From positions 1-9,711 of the forward strand of contig DMHJ01000183.1 of the NCBI GenBank assembly GCA_003449495.1: a stretch of DNA of 9,711 nt, read 5' to 3'. Below the pieces are notes generated by a model. It was given only the letters and a program-made list of their open reading frames with translations. It did no database searches and was not told the DNA's origin. Source of the stretch: Clostridiales bacterium UBA8153 (GTDB taxonomy: Bacteria; Bacillota; Sulfobacillia; UBA8153). Position numbers and translations under genes: made by a program. Of the stretch, positions 1 to 5,210 are shown piece by piece (positions within the stretch are counted from its first letter, which is position 1; each line of letters begins with the position of its first letter).

Positions 1-259
1 TGGCCGTGATCAGGGCCGCCGCCAAGGCCGACCCGTCCCTGGAAGAGATCAGCACGATCACCGCAGGCATCATCGACCTAGTGGAGGCCGGTGTGCCGCT
101 TGAGCAGGGCATGGCGATACTCGCCATGCAGACTGATACCACCCTCAACCTTGACCCTGAGGTTTTCCTGGAAGAAGTGACCACCTTGATGGCCGCCCTG
201 GTTGACCTGCATGAGAGCGGCATTACCGGCGACGCCGCCTTGGCCGTGATCAGGGCCGC
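1..259 (+). repeat. Direct nucleotide repeat inside the helical-repeat gene (period 240 bp)
   Basis: Bases 1-19 recur exactly at 241-259, and similarity continues for about 40 more bases with mostly synonymous or conservative differences (both copies encode AVIRAA, then ADP and LEEI). The two copies correspond to protein units 1 and 3, so the amplified block is probably a two-unit (80-codon) segment. Confidence 0.8.
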
Positions 260-503
260 TGTCGAGGCCGACCCCGCGCTCGAAGAGATCGATAAGGTCA
301 CTGATGCTGTCGTCAAGCTTACCGAAGGCGGCCTTACGCATGATGCAGCCCTGACAACGGTGAAGGAGGCTCTTGCCCAGGATCCAACGCTCGAAAAGTT
401 TGAGGAGATACTGGGCATCGAGATCGAAGAGCCGGCGGGCGAGGAGAAGCCCGATGACCCCGAGGAGGAGAAAGAGGAGGACCCTGGCAAGCGGCCCGGC
501 TAA
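3..503 (+). CDS. Alpha-helical repeat protein, C-terminal part (gene enters from upstream)
   Basis: The frame is open from the first complete codon, so the gene starts before the window; the GTG at 6 is internal to a repeat and not a credible start. The stop is TAA at 501-503. About 166 residues are visible. They form roughly 37-43-residue units with the pattern A-(V/I)-I-x2-A-x3-DP-x-LEE-(I/V)...(V/I)-x-L-x-E-x-G(L/V/I): unit 1 starts at residue 1, a diverged unit 2 near residue 40, unit 3 near residue 82 and a partial unit 4 near residue 119. All are predicted amphipathic helices. The last 30 or so residues are a Glu/Asp/Pro/Lys-rich, probably disordered tail. No signal peptide, catalytic motif or membrane segment is seen in this part. 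I do not recognise the family; a scaffold or regulatory role is only a guess. No hairpin with a T-run follows the stop. Confidence 0.75.
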   Translation, partial: AVIRAAAKADPSLEEISTITAGIIDLVEAGVPLEQGMAILAMQTDTTLNLDPEVFLEEVTTLMAALVDLHESGITGDAALAVIRAAVEADPALEEIDKVTDAVVKLTEGGLTHDAALTTVKEALAQDPTLEKFEEILGIEIEEPAGEEKPDDPEEEKEEDPGKRPG

Positions 504-534
504 CGCTCAAGACAGGTGCTGCAACTCACATAGC

Positions 535-610
535 GGAGGACACGGGGGCGGCGGAGCCGCGAGGCTACCGAGAGATCGGGTAGCAGGCGGGGTCGCCCCC
601 GCTGTCCTCC
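535..610. repeat. Long imperfect inverted repeat at the group II intron end
   Basis: Bases 535-550 pair with 594-610 apart from one extra base in the right arm, giving a 16-bp GC-rich stem. The loop contains smaller inverted repeats, GCGG-AG-CCGC at 551-560 and GCTACC...GGTAGC at 564-584. The right arm is domain VI of the decayed intron read on the minus strand. The left arm resembles the same domain VI sequence read on the plus strand, as if a second inverted copy of the intron's last bases were present. No domain V is seen on the plus strand upstream of it. Confidence 0.6.
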
Positions 611-646
611 CGCACCACCGGACGTATGGGTCCGCATCCGGCGCTC
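575..646 (-). ncRNA. Group II intron domains V and VI, decayed
   Basis: Directly after the maturase stop, the minus strand reads a domain-V-like hairpin from 646 to 614: lower stem CGCCGGA with TCCGGTG (7 bp, one G-U pair), then the TG...ACG bulge region. Known relatives pair TGCG with CGCA in the upper stem; here the 3' side reads CATA, leaving a mismatch, which indicates decay. Domain VI follows (about 613-575) with a GC-rich hairpin (CGGGG-GCGA-CCCCG-like) and an end in CTACCCGAT, a typical group II 3' end. The order maturase, domain V, domain VI is the expected one. The CGC at the base of domain V would suit a class C intron, but the class is inference. Domains I-III and the 5' end are absent, so the RNA cannot splice. 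Confidence 0.7.
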
Positions 647-648
647 TA

Positions 649-912
649 TCAGTCCATCAGAAGCCCTGCGTATCGGTCAGTCAGGCTCAGAAGGCCATGA
701 TTGCGCCAGTAAGGCGTACTCATCCCGTTGTTAAGCACCTTGGCACTGTGGCAGGGCCCTTTCCGGGTGTTGCCGAGCTTTCAGACCACCCAGTCCGGGA
801 TGTCAAGCCGGCGCAGTTCGCGGATTCGGGTTCCACTGCTATCAGATGCACGCCCGGAGCCCGCAACGCATCCATTCATCCAGACCTTCAAAGACGCTTC
901 CGTTTGCCAATC
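649..912 (-). pseudogene. ltrA: Group II intron reverse transcriptase/maturase, C-terminal remnant
   Basis: Minus-strand translation gives successive pieces of the maturase and C-terminal region of LtrA-type intron proteins: SVFEGLDEWMR with LRACI (about 897-845), then in another frame RIRELRRLDIPDWVV, LGNTRKGP, KVLNNGM, YWRNHGLLSLTDRYAGL and the stop TGA at 651-649. The reading is interrupted by adjacent TGA and TAG codons near 840-846, by one frameshift between the two pieces, and by a TGA at 783-781. The reverse transcriptase domain itself is missing; the sequence is cut off near 923, ten bases from the end of the IS21 remnant. It is a dead fragment. The protein recognition is from remembered family motifs and is strong because the RNA domains follow in the right place. 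Confidence 0.85.
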
Positions 913-932
913 CAAGCAATGATCCGGGGGGT

Positions 933-980
933 TGCTCATGTGAAAGTGATCCACTTGTGCTCATCTGAACGTGATCCACC
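933..980. repeat. IS21-type terminal repeats (two tandem copies)
   Basis: Bases 933-955 and 958-980 are direct repeats with 20 of 23 positions identical; both begin TGCTCAT and carry GTGATCCAC near the end. They lie immediately downstream of the istB stop (on the minus strand) at what would be the element's outer end. Multiple terminal repeats containing GTGATCCAC-type boxes are characteristic of IS21-family ends, where the IstA transposase binds. The outer boundary is probably at or near 933. Confidence 0.75.
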
Positions 981-1304
981 TCAAGCTCTCACTTCATGGG
1001 CCAGTCTTTGCTGCAGACGATATGACTCCCCGTTCATGTTGAGGATGGCCGACTTGAAGGTCAGACGGTCGACCAGGGCGGCAGTCAGTCTCTGCACCCC
1101 GAACAGTTCCGGCCTGCGGGAAAACTCCAGGTTGATGCTGATAATCATGCTCCCGCGTCCGGTACGGGCGGAGATGAGGTTGAACAGTAGCTCGCTCGCT
1201 GGCTTCCCATTGCCTATGGTGGGAAGGCGAAGGGAAATAGGTCCGGCCGATCGGCAGGACCTATCTCCCTCGACGCTGGCTCCGTTTCGAAGCCCGGCGG
1301 CCAT
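981..1304 (-). pseudogene. istB: IstB-like ATP-binding protein of an IS21-family element, C-terminal fragment
   Basis: The minus-strand frame ends in TGA at 983-981. Its last 75 or so residues match the C-terminal part of IstB, the AAA+ helper of the IS21 transposase: ASELLFNLIS, RGSMIISINLEFS, ELFG, RLTAALVDRLTF and NGESYRL are visible. IstB is normally about 250 residues; the Walker A and Walker B segments and the whole of istA are absent, and the residues before about position 30 of this frame do not look like IstB. The fragment stops just short of the amidohydrolase gene, so the rest of the element was lost by deletion. It has no expected activity. Confidence 0.8.
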
Positions 1305-1325
1305 TTCGCTACGGTGTGGCCGCCG
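1295..1325 (-). terminator. GC-rich hairpin just past the amidohydrolase operon
   Basis: Perfect 9-bp inverted repeat, CGGCGGCCA at 1295-1303 and TGGCCGCCG at 1317-1325, with a 13-nt loop. It begins 12 nt beyond the stop of the last gene of the minus-strand operon, the usual place for a terminator. There is no T-run after the stem on the minus strand, so it may instead be a transcript-stabilising hairpin. Confidence 0.4.
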
Positions 1326-1337
1326 ACTCCATTCACG

Positions 1338-2486
1338 CTATCCTGCGCTTTCTGCCACTCGCCGCGCCAGAGCTAGGGCCAGGATGTGTACTCCAATGAG
1401 CACGGCTTCGGGCGCGAAGGTCATCTGCGGATCGTGAAGGCCGGGAGTGGCATCGGCACCCAGGGCCAGGAAGGCCGTCTTCAACTGGGGATTCGCCTGC
1501 CGGAACTCATGGAAGTCATCGCTGCCCGGGCTTCGTATGGGCATTAGCAGGCCCTCCGGCCCCAAGACCTCAGTGATGGCCGCCGCCAAGTGTCCGATGG
1601 CTTCCCGATCATAGGCGGCGGCGGGCACCGATACTAACAGCTTGAAGTCGGCCGTCCCGCCTATCGCCGCGGCTGCGCCCAGGCAGGCTACCCGCGCCTT
1701 ACCCGTGATCTCCTCCATGAGGCCATTGGACTCGGCGCGCAGGTCCATGGTGAGGACCGCCCGGTCCGGGATGATGTTGCTGGCGACGCCACCGCCGGCG
1801 AGCTTGGTGACCTTGGCGGACCACTGCTGGGCCGGGTTGGCCCACAGTGAGTTGACCCCCAGCACGGCCAGGGCCGCCCCGTCAATGGCATTCACGCCCA
1901 GGTGCGGCCTGGCCCCGTGGGCCGGACGTCCCTTGATGGTGGATTCCGCCACGGTGCTCCCCCTGTGCCAAAGGGCCGCGGCCGCTTGGCCCAGGCGCGC
2001 CTCTTGCTGGGGACGGATGTGCACTCCGTACAGCTCATCGAGTAGGTGGCCGGCACCGGCCTCCACCATCAGCTTGGCCCCCACCAGGCGCTCCTCAGCC
2101 GGCTGGAAAATGACGCGCACTCGACCGCGCTTGACCAACTCCAGCTCCTTGAGGACTTTCAGGGTCCATAGCCCTATGGTGGCGTGGGCATCGTGCCCGC
2201 ACGTGTGGGCGTAGTACGTCTGGCCGGCCTCATCGATGAAGGGTAGCGCGTCTAGGTCTGCGCGCAGCCCTACGTAGAGGCCGGGCTCCTTTCCGGTGAG
2301 CTCGGCGACGAAACCGGTTTCGGTGAGCTCCTGGATTGGGATGCCGGCAGCTGCCAGAGCTGCCTTCAGGTGGGCGGAGGTCCGGTGCTCCTGCAGACCC
2401 CACTCGGGCATGCGATGTAGCTGCTCCAAGGTCTCCAATATGGCGGCACGGTATGATGCCACCGCTTGGGCGATGCTCTCGTTCAT
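1338..2486 (-). CDS. M20D-family metal-dependent amidohydrolase (N-acyl amino acid / aminoacyl hydrolase)
   Basis: A 382-residue cytoplasmic zinc (or Mn) hydrolase of the AbgB/HipO/IAA-amino-acid hydrolase type, which cleaves amide bonds of N-acylated amino acids or related conjugates. Visible motifs: GLRADLDALP (about 73-82); HTCGHDAH (about 94-101), with the Cys and His that bind metal in M20D enzymes; FQPAEE (about 127-132) with the catalytic and metal-binding Glu; YGVHI (about 153-157); the dimerisation-domain stretch around GRPAHGARPH; PGSDDFHEF; and GLHDPQMTF (about 349-357) with the last His ligand. Length is normal for the family and no key residue is missing. I chose the ATG at 2486-2484 because GGAGGT lies 6 nt upstream; a GTG seven codons earlier has no good site. 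It is the last gene of the yjiH-yjiG operon, 40 nt after yjiG. The substrate cannot be read from sequence. Confidence 0.92.
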   Translation of the reverse strand: MNESIAQAVASYRAAILETLEQLHRMPEWGLQEHRTSAHLKAALAAAGIPIQELTETGFVAELTGKEPGLYVGLRADLDALPFIDEAGQTYYAHTCGHDAHATIGLWTLKVLKELELVKRGRVRVIFQPAEERLVGAKLMVEAGAGHLLDELYGVHIRPQQEARLGQAAAALWHRGSTVAESTIKGRPAHGARPHLGVNAIDGAALAVLGVNSLWANPAQQWSAKVTKLAGGGVASNIIPDRAVLTMDLRAESNGLMEEITGKARVACLGAAAAIGGTADFKLLVSVPAAAYDREAIGHLAAAITEVLGPEGLLMPIRSPGSDDFHEFRQANPQLKTAFLALGADATPGLHDPQMTFAPEAVLIGVHILALALARRVAESAG

Positions 2487-2492
2487 GCTCAG

Positions 2493-2498
2493 ACCTCC
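2493..2498 (-). promoter_or_regulatory. Ribosome binding site GGAGGT of the amidohydrolase gene
   Basis: GGAGGT on the minus strand, 6 nt before the ATG at 2486. It lies inside the seven-codon extension that a GTG start at 2507 would give, and so decides for the shorter protein. Confidence 0.75.
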
Positions 2499-2526
2499 GT
2501 CACTCACCAGTCCGGCCCCGGTGGTG

Positions 2527-3009
2527 TTAGAACAAAGCCACCAGGAAGCGCATCACCCACATGGCCAGCAGGGCGTTGATGATGGCCAGGACCACGCAAT
2601 GCGGCCAGTACCGGGAATTCACCTCGGCGGTGCCGAGGATGCGGCCGACCCACTGGACCAGTGAACCCATGAGCTGGATGGCCGGTGCCAGGATGGTCGC
2701 GTCGGTGAAACTCAGGTGTCTGGTACCCACCAGGCCGGCCGCCGCTCCCACTCCCCCGCCGATGCTCATGAAGGCGGATACCAGTACCGTGATGGCCTCG
2801 CCCGGCAGACCCCAGAGAGCCATGACCGGGCCGAAGACCTGCCCTATGAGGGGGAGCAGGCCGGAGACATTCAGGGCTTGGATGATGATGAAGGCCATGA
2901 CCACGTTGGGCAGCATGTTGACGGTGGCGACCGTAAAGCCCCGCCGGGCGCCGTTGACGAATTTGTCCATGACCGTCTCATTTGAGCGTGCGCTCTGTGC
3001 CTGTTGCAA
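2527..3009 (-). CDS. yjiG: YjiG-family inner-membrane protein (SpmB-like Gate-domain partner)
   Basis: A 160-residue membrane protein of the YjiG/SpmB family, the smaller half of a two-protein Gate-domain (nucleoside recognition) system. After a polar N-terminus (about 1-25) there are four or five hydrophobic segments, about 28-48, 52-68, 72-95, 103-125 and 133-158. Family-like features include NMLPNVVMAF, GLPGEAITVL, the Gly-rich SIGGGVGAAAGLVG and LAPAIQLMGSLVQWVGRI. It starts at a TTG (3009-3007) with AGGAGG 8 nt upstream that overlaps the stop of yjiH; the internal ATG at codon 14 lacks such a site. The gene is 12 nt behind yjiH, so the two are expected to be made together. E. coli yjiG and yjiH neighbour the isoaspartyl dipeptidase gene iadA; here the neighbour is a different amidohydrolase. 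Transport of an amino-acid conjugate is inference. Confidence 0.85.
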   Translation of the reverse strand: MQQAQSARSNETVMDKFVNGARRGFTVATVNMLPNVVMAFIIIQALNVSGLLPLIGQVFGPVMALWGLPGEAITVLVSAFMSIGGGVGAAAGLVGTRHLSFTDATILAPAIQLMGSLVQWVGRILGTAEVNSRYWPHCVVLAIINALLAMWVMRFLVALF

Positions 3010-3017
3010 GGGGTTGT

Positions 3018-3023
3018 CCTCCT
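3018..3023 (-). promoter_or_regulatory. Ribosome binding site AGGAGG of yjiG, overlapping the yjiH stop
   Basis: AGGAGG on the minus strand, 8 nt before the TTG at 3009. The TAG stop of yjiH shares its first bases, so translation of the two genes is probably coupled. Confidence 0.75.
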
Positions 3024-3702
3024 ATCCTGCCGCCGACGTCCGGGTGGCCGCGGTCCCTCTTTGGCTCGCTACCCGGATGTATAGGCGGATCATGTTGGCA
3101 CCGAAGAATTTGAACGCGATGATGACCAGAAACGGCACGATGATGGGCACCAGCTGGTAGAAGGCGAAGAGTGCCGCCCCGGTGCCGAAGTAGTTGGTGA
3201 TCTGACCGCTACCGCTGATCTGGTACATGGCAAACACGGTGCGCTCGTTGTCGGTAATGTGGCCGGCCTGGTACAGCTCCTTGGTCATGCCCGCGCCGGC
3301 ATCTGAGCTCTGCAGGTTGGTTATAAGTGCCAATCCGGCGGCACCTGGGATGCCTAGGAGCGGACGGAGCAGTGGGGTGAGCAGTTTCCTCGCCGCAGCC
3401 AGCCCGCCCAGCCCCTCGATGAGGCCGACGACGCCCAGGGCCAGCATCACCGCGGGCATCAACTCCAGGGAAAACATGAAGCCTTCCCGGGCCCCGCTGC
3501 CGCCTGTCCCCCGGAAGGTGAGCCGGGCCGCCTCCACAGGGATTCTACCGTGGGCCCCTAAGAGCGTGGTGAAATCGAAGAACCTCAGCCAATCCGTGCG
3601 CCGGGAGAAGATCCCGGAAAGAAAAAGAGCGCCTCCGACTAGGGCCGCATACGCTCCCCAGCCAGTCTGCTCCTTTCCGACTTCGTATTGGTGCTTGTCC
3701 AA
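3022..3702 (-). CDS. yjiH: YjiH-family inner-membrane protein (Gate / nucleoside recognition domain)
   Basis: A 226-residue membrane protein of the YjiH/SpmA-like family, first gene of the operon. A short polar N-terminus is followed by a hydrophobic segment (about 15-31), a soluble stretch to about residue 75, then segments at about 78-103 (LELMPAVMLALGVVGLIEGL), 115-135 and 175-205. The Gate-domain core is visible: LLGIPGAAGLALITNLQSSDAGA (about 115-137) and the conserved MYQISGSGQITNYFGTGAAL (about 160-180). The C-terminal 20 residues are basic and polar. The TTG start at 3702-3700 is supported by AGGAGG 8 nt upstream. With YjiG it likely forms a membrane complex; Gate domains occur in nucleoside transporters and in the SpmA/SpmB spore-maturation proteins. 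The transported compound is unknown; the downstream amidohydrolase suggests an acylated amino acid or peptide. Confidence 0.85.
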   Translation of the reverse strand: MDKHQYEVGKEQTGWGAYAALVGGALFLSGIFSRRTDWLRFFDFTTLLGAHGRIPVEAARLTFRGTGGSGAREGFMFSLELMPAVMLALGVVGLIEGLGGLAAARKLLTPLLRPLLGIPGAAGLALITNLQSSDAGAGMTKELYQAGHITDNERTVFAMYQISGSGQITNYFGTGAALFAFYQLVPIIVPFLVIIAFKFFGANMIRLYIRVASQRGTAATRTSAAG

Positions 3703-3710
3703 GCCTCTCG

Positions 3711-3716
3711 CCTCCT
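3711..3716 (-). promoter_or_regulatory. Ribosome binding site AGGAGG of yjiH
   Basis: AGGAGG on the minus strand with an 8-nt spacer to the TTG at 3702. It is the reason for choosing this non-ATG start. Confidence 0.7.
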
Positions 3717-3913
3717 CGGTACGGTACTATGCGCCCACCTGCCGGCCCGGTGACCCCACCTCACCTCCAGCCTGGGCCATCTCCGGGCGGTCGGCGCAGC
3801 TGGTATCCAGGTTTACTAAGACTCGTGAAAGTCCTGCCGCCCTTTGCTCTCATCATAGATGCTCCCGGTGACCCGGCGTGGATCTGGTCTCGACTCCGGT
3901 AGCACCTTGCCAT

Positions 3914-3938
3914 ACCCGGGGATTTTGTCGTCCCGGGT
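3914..3938. repeat. Inverted repeat ACCCGGG-N11-CCCGGGT (possible operator or leader hairpin)
   Basis: Perfect 7-bp arms at 3914-3920 and 3932-3938 around an 11-nt AT-richer centre. It lies 124 nt before the fabZ start and 212 nt before the yjiH start. Spacing between arm centres is 18 nt. It could be a dimeric-repressor site or an RNA hairpin; there is no T-run on either side to suggest a terminator. Confidence 0.45.
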
Positions 3939-4048
3939 TTCACGTATGGGGGAGGGGGAGCAAGGAAGGTCTTAGCCCCCAGCCCCAGGGTGCCACCTGC
4001 CGGCAGGAGAAGAGGCGGTCGTCCCGAAGCAGTGCCGCAAACCCAGCT

Positions 4049-4054
4049 GGAGGT
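4049..4054 (+). promoter_or_regulatory. Ribosome binding site GGAGGT of fabZ
   Basis: GGAGGT with a 7-nt spacer to the GTG at 4062. It excludes the longer reading from 3990, which would add 24 residues not seen in FabZ proteins. Confidence 0.75.
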
Positions 4055-4061
4055 CAGAAAC

Positions 4062-4502
4062 GTGTTGAGAAGAACGGGCATTGAGGCCATCATCCCGCAC
4101 CGGGAACCTTTTCTCTTTGTGGATGCCATCACCGAGCTGGAGCCCGGGGTGAAGGCGGTGGGAGAGAAAGAAGTGCATGTCGACGAGTGGTACCTGGCCG
4201 GCCATTTTCCAGGCCGGCCCATCATGCCCGGGGTGCTGGTACTGGAAGCCCTGGCGCAGACCGGCGCCGTGGCCCTCTTAGCCGCGCCGGAGCACCAGGG
4301 CAAGTTGGCCTTGTTTGCCGGTATTGACGACGTACGGTTCCGGCGCCCCATCGTTCCCGGCGATCGGCTCCGCCTGGAGGTGGAACTCACCCGGCGGCGC
4401 GGGCAGTTCGGCAGAGGCCAGGCCCGGGCCTGGGTTGGGGAGGAGCTGGCAGTGGAGGCCGAGCTGACGTTTGCAGTGGTTGAGGGGGTACCGTCCGCGT
4501 AG
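4062..4502 (+). CDS. fabZ: (3R)-hydroxyacyl-ACP dehydratase FabZ
   Basis: A 146-residue hotdog-fold enzyme that removes water from (3R)-hydroxyacyl-ACP to give trans-2-enoyl-ACP in the elongation cycle of fatty acid synthesis (FASII). The N-terminal [15 protein letters not shown] (about 7-21) and the active-site segment [20 protein letters not shown] (47-66) are typical; His48 and Glu62 correspond to the catalytic His and Glu. Later family segments are [17 protein letters not shown] and the C-terminal AELTFAVV. Length fits FabZ. The GTG start is set by GGAGGT 7 nt upstream. No other fatty-acid gene lies in the window, so it is an orphan copy and may be a second FabZ or serve a specialised acyl chain. 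Its neighbours on both sides are unrelated and, on the left, divergent. Confidence 0.93.
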   Translation: MLRRTGIEAIIPHREPFLFVDAITELEPGVKAVGEKEVHVDEWYLAGHFPGRPIMPGVLVLEALAQTGAVALLAAPEHQGKLALFAGIDDVRFRRPIVPGDRLRLEVELTRRRGQFGRGQARAWVGEELAVEAELTFAVVEGVPSA

Positions 4503-4520
4503 TTGGGGAGGGAGGAGGGA

Positions 4521-4549
4521 CCGGGGTTGCAGGAACCAGGCTACCCCGG
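4521..4549 (+). terminator. Weak hairpin after fabZ
   Basis: CCGGGG at 4521-4526 can pair with CCCCGG at 4544-4549 across a 17-nt loop, 18 nt after the fabZ stop. The stem is short and no T-run follows, so terminator function is doubtful. Confidence 0.2.
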
Positions 4550-4670
4550 CGAGGCGTTTCCCCGGTGCGAAGCAGCGGTCCGGCGCTTCACAAGTTCGTG
4601 GCTGGGGAGGGTTTCCTACCCGCCTCTGCCAGGCCCGCGAGCACGATGGTGACCCCGGTCTCTTAGCACA

Positions 4671-5107
4671 GTGCCTGTGATCGATTTCGGATGGCTCAGT
4701 CCGCTTGCATGCCAGTTATACAGTTCGGAAGTGAGGGAGAAGCTGTCGCGCACACTGAAGCCGGCCGACCGCGTGTGGGTAGGCGGTGGGTACGACGTGG
4801 AGCCGCCATGGCGCGGAGGCAGGCAGGGATTCTGGGGAATGCTCGTCAGGTTCGTGCCGGGCTGGAACCCAGGTAGCCCGGCCGCCCTGGGTCAGACTGA
4901 CGATGAGGTGACCTTTGACCGGGTTGCCGGGCGCAACCTAGTTCTCGCACTGCGGTAGGCCGGAGCCGGGTGGCATGACCACTCGGTCGTTCACGTGGAG
5001 CCGTGCGACTTTGAGGTTCCAGATGCCCGCCTGCAAGATCGCGGCCAAGGTAGGTGGTCGAGTCCCATGCGGCCATCTACCTGTGCCCGCCGCAAACCAC
5101 CGGGTGA
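4671..5107 (+). pseudogene. Small hypothetical protein gene, interrupted by a stop codon and a frameshift
   Basis: A GTG-started frame runs 95 codons to TAG at 4956-4958, containing LKPADRVWVGGGYDVEPPW, FVPGWN, PAALGQTDDEVTF and NLVLALR. The same frame continues sensibly beyond the TAG: AGAGW, then VVHVEPCDFE and DRGQGRW (to about 5057). A shift of one base there gives VESHAAIYL and a stop at 5105-5107. This pattern (DRV-VGGGYD-EPPW, a FIPGQN-like segment, LVLELRY, VHVELCDFEPED, GKWVESHA) is one I remember from small uncharacterised Bacillota proteins, with Tyr where TAG now stands. Restored length would be about 145 residues. No strong ribosome binding site precedes GTG 4671; GTG 4731 is an alternative start. 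Function unknown. If the family memory is wrong, the first 95 codons could be a short intact gene. Confidence 0.6.
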
Positions 5108-5210
5108 AAGGGGAGCGGGATGCCAGGCCGCCGATTTGCTCAAGGGAAGGCAGTGTCAAGGAAAAGCCGGTGGACGATGAGGTGACGTCAGGTCAGCCGC
5201 ACCCCAGCTC

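Larger units (their letters stand above)
3703..4061. other. Divergent intergenic region between yjiH and fabZ
   Basis: 359 bases without a gene I can support. It must hold the promoters of the leftward yjiH operon and the rightward fabZ. I see no convincing -35/-10 pair on either strand; on the minus strand TATGAT and GATACC-like boxes occur around 3805-3858 without good partners. The only clear structure is the inverted repeat at 3914-3938. The last 100 bases are a G-rich leader before the fabZ ribosome binding site. Confidence 0.5.

Noticed and set aside
373..1437. Long plus-strand frame of 354 codons
   Set aside because: It overlaps the helical-repeat gene, the maturase and istB remnants and the end of the amidohydrolase gene, all better supported in other frames. 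Its product has no recognisable domain and looks like GC-rich antisense translation.
3227..3871. Plus-strand frame of 214 codons
   Set aside because: It lies antisense to yjiH, whose membrane pattern, start site and operon position are convincing; composition is typical of a shadow frame.
5183..5190. TGACGTCA palindrome
   Set aside because: An 8-base palindrome is expected by chance at this length. It lies past the DUF1848 stop with no promoter role visible.
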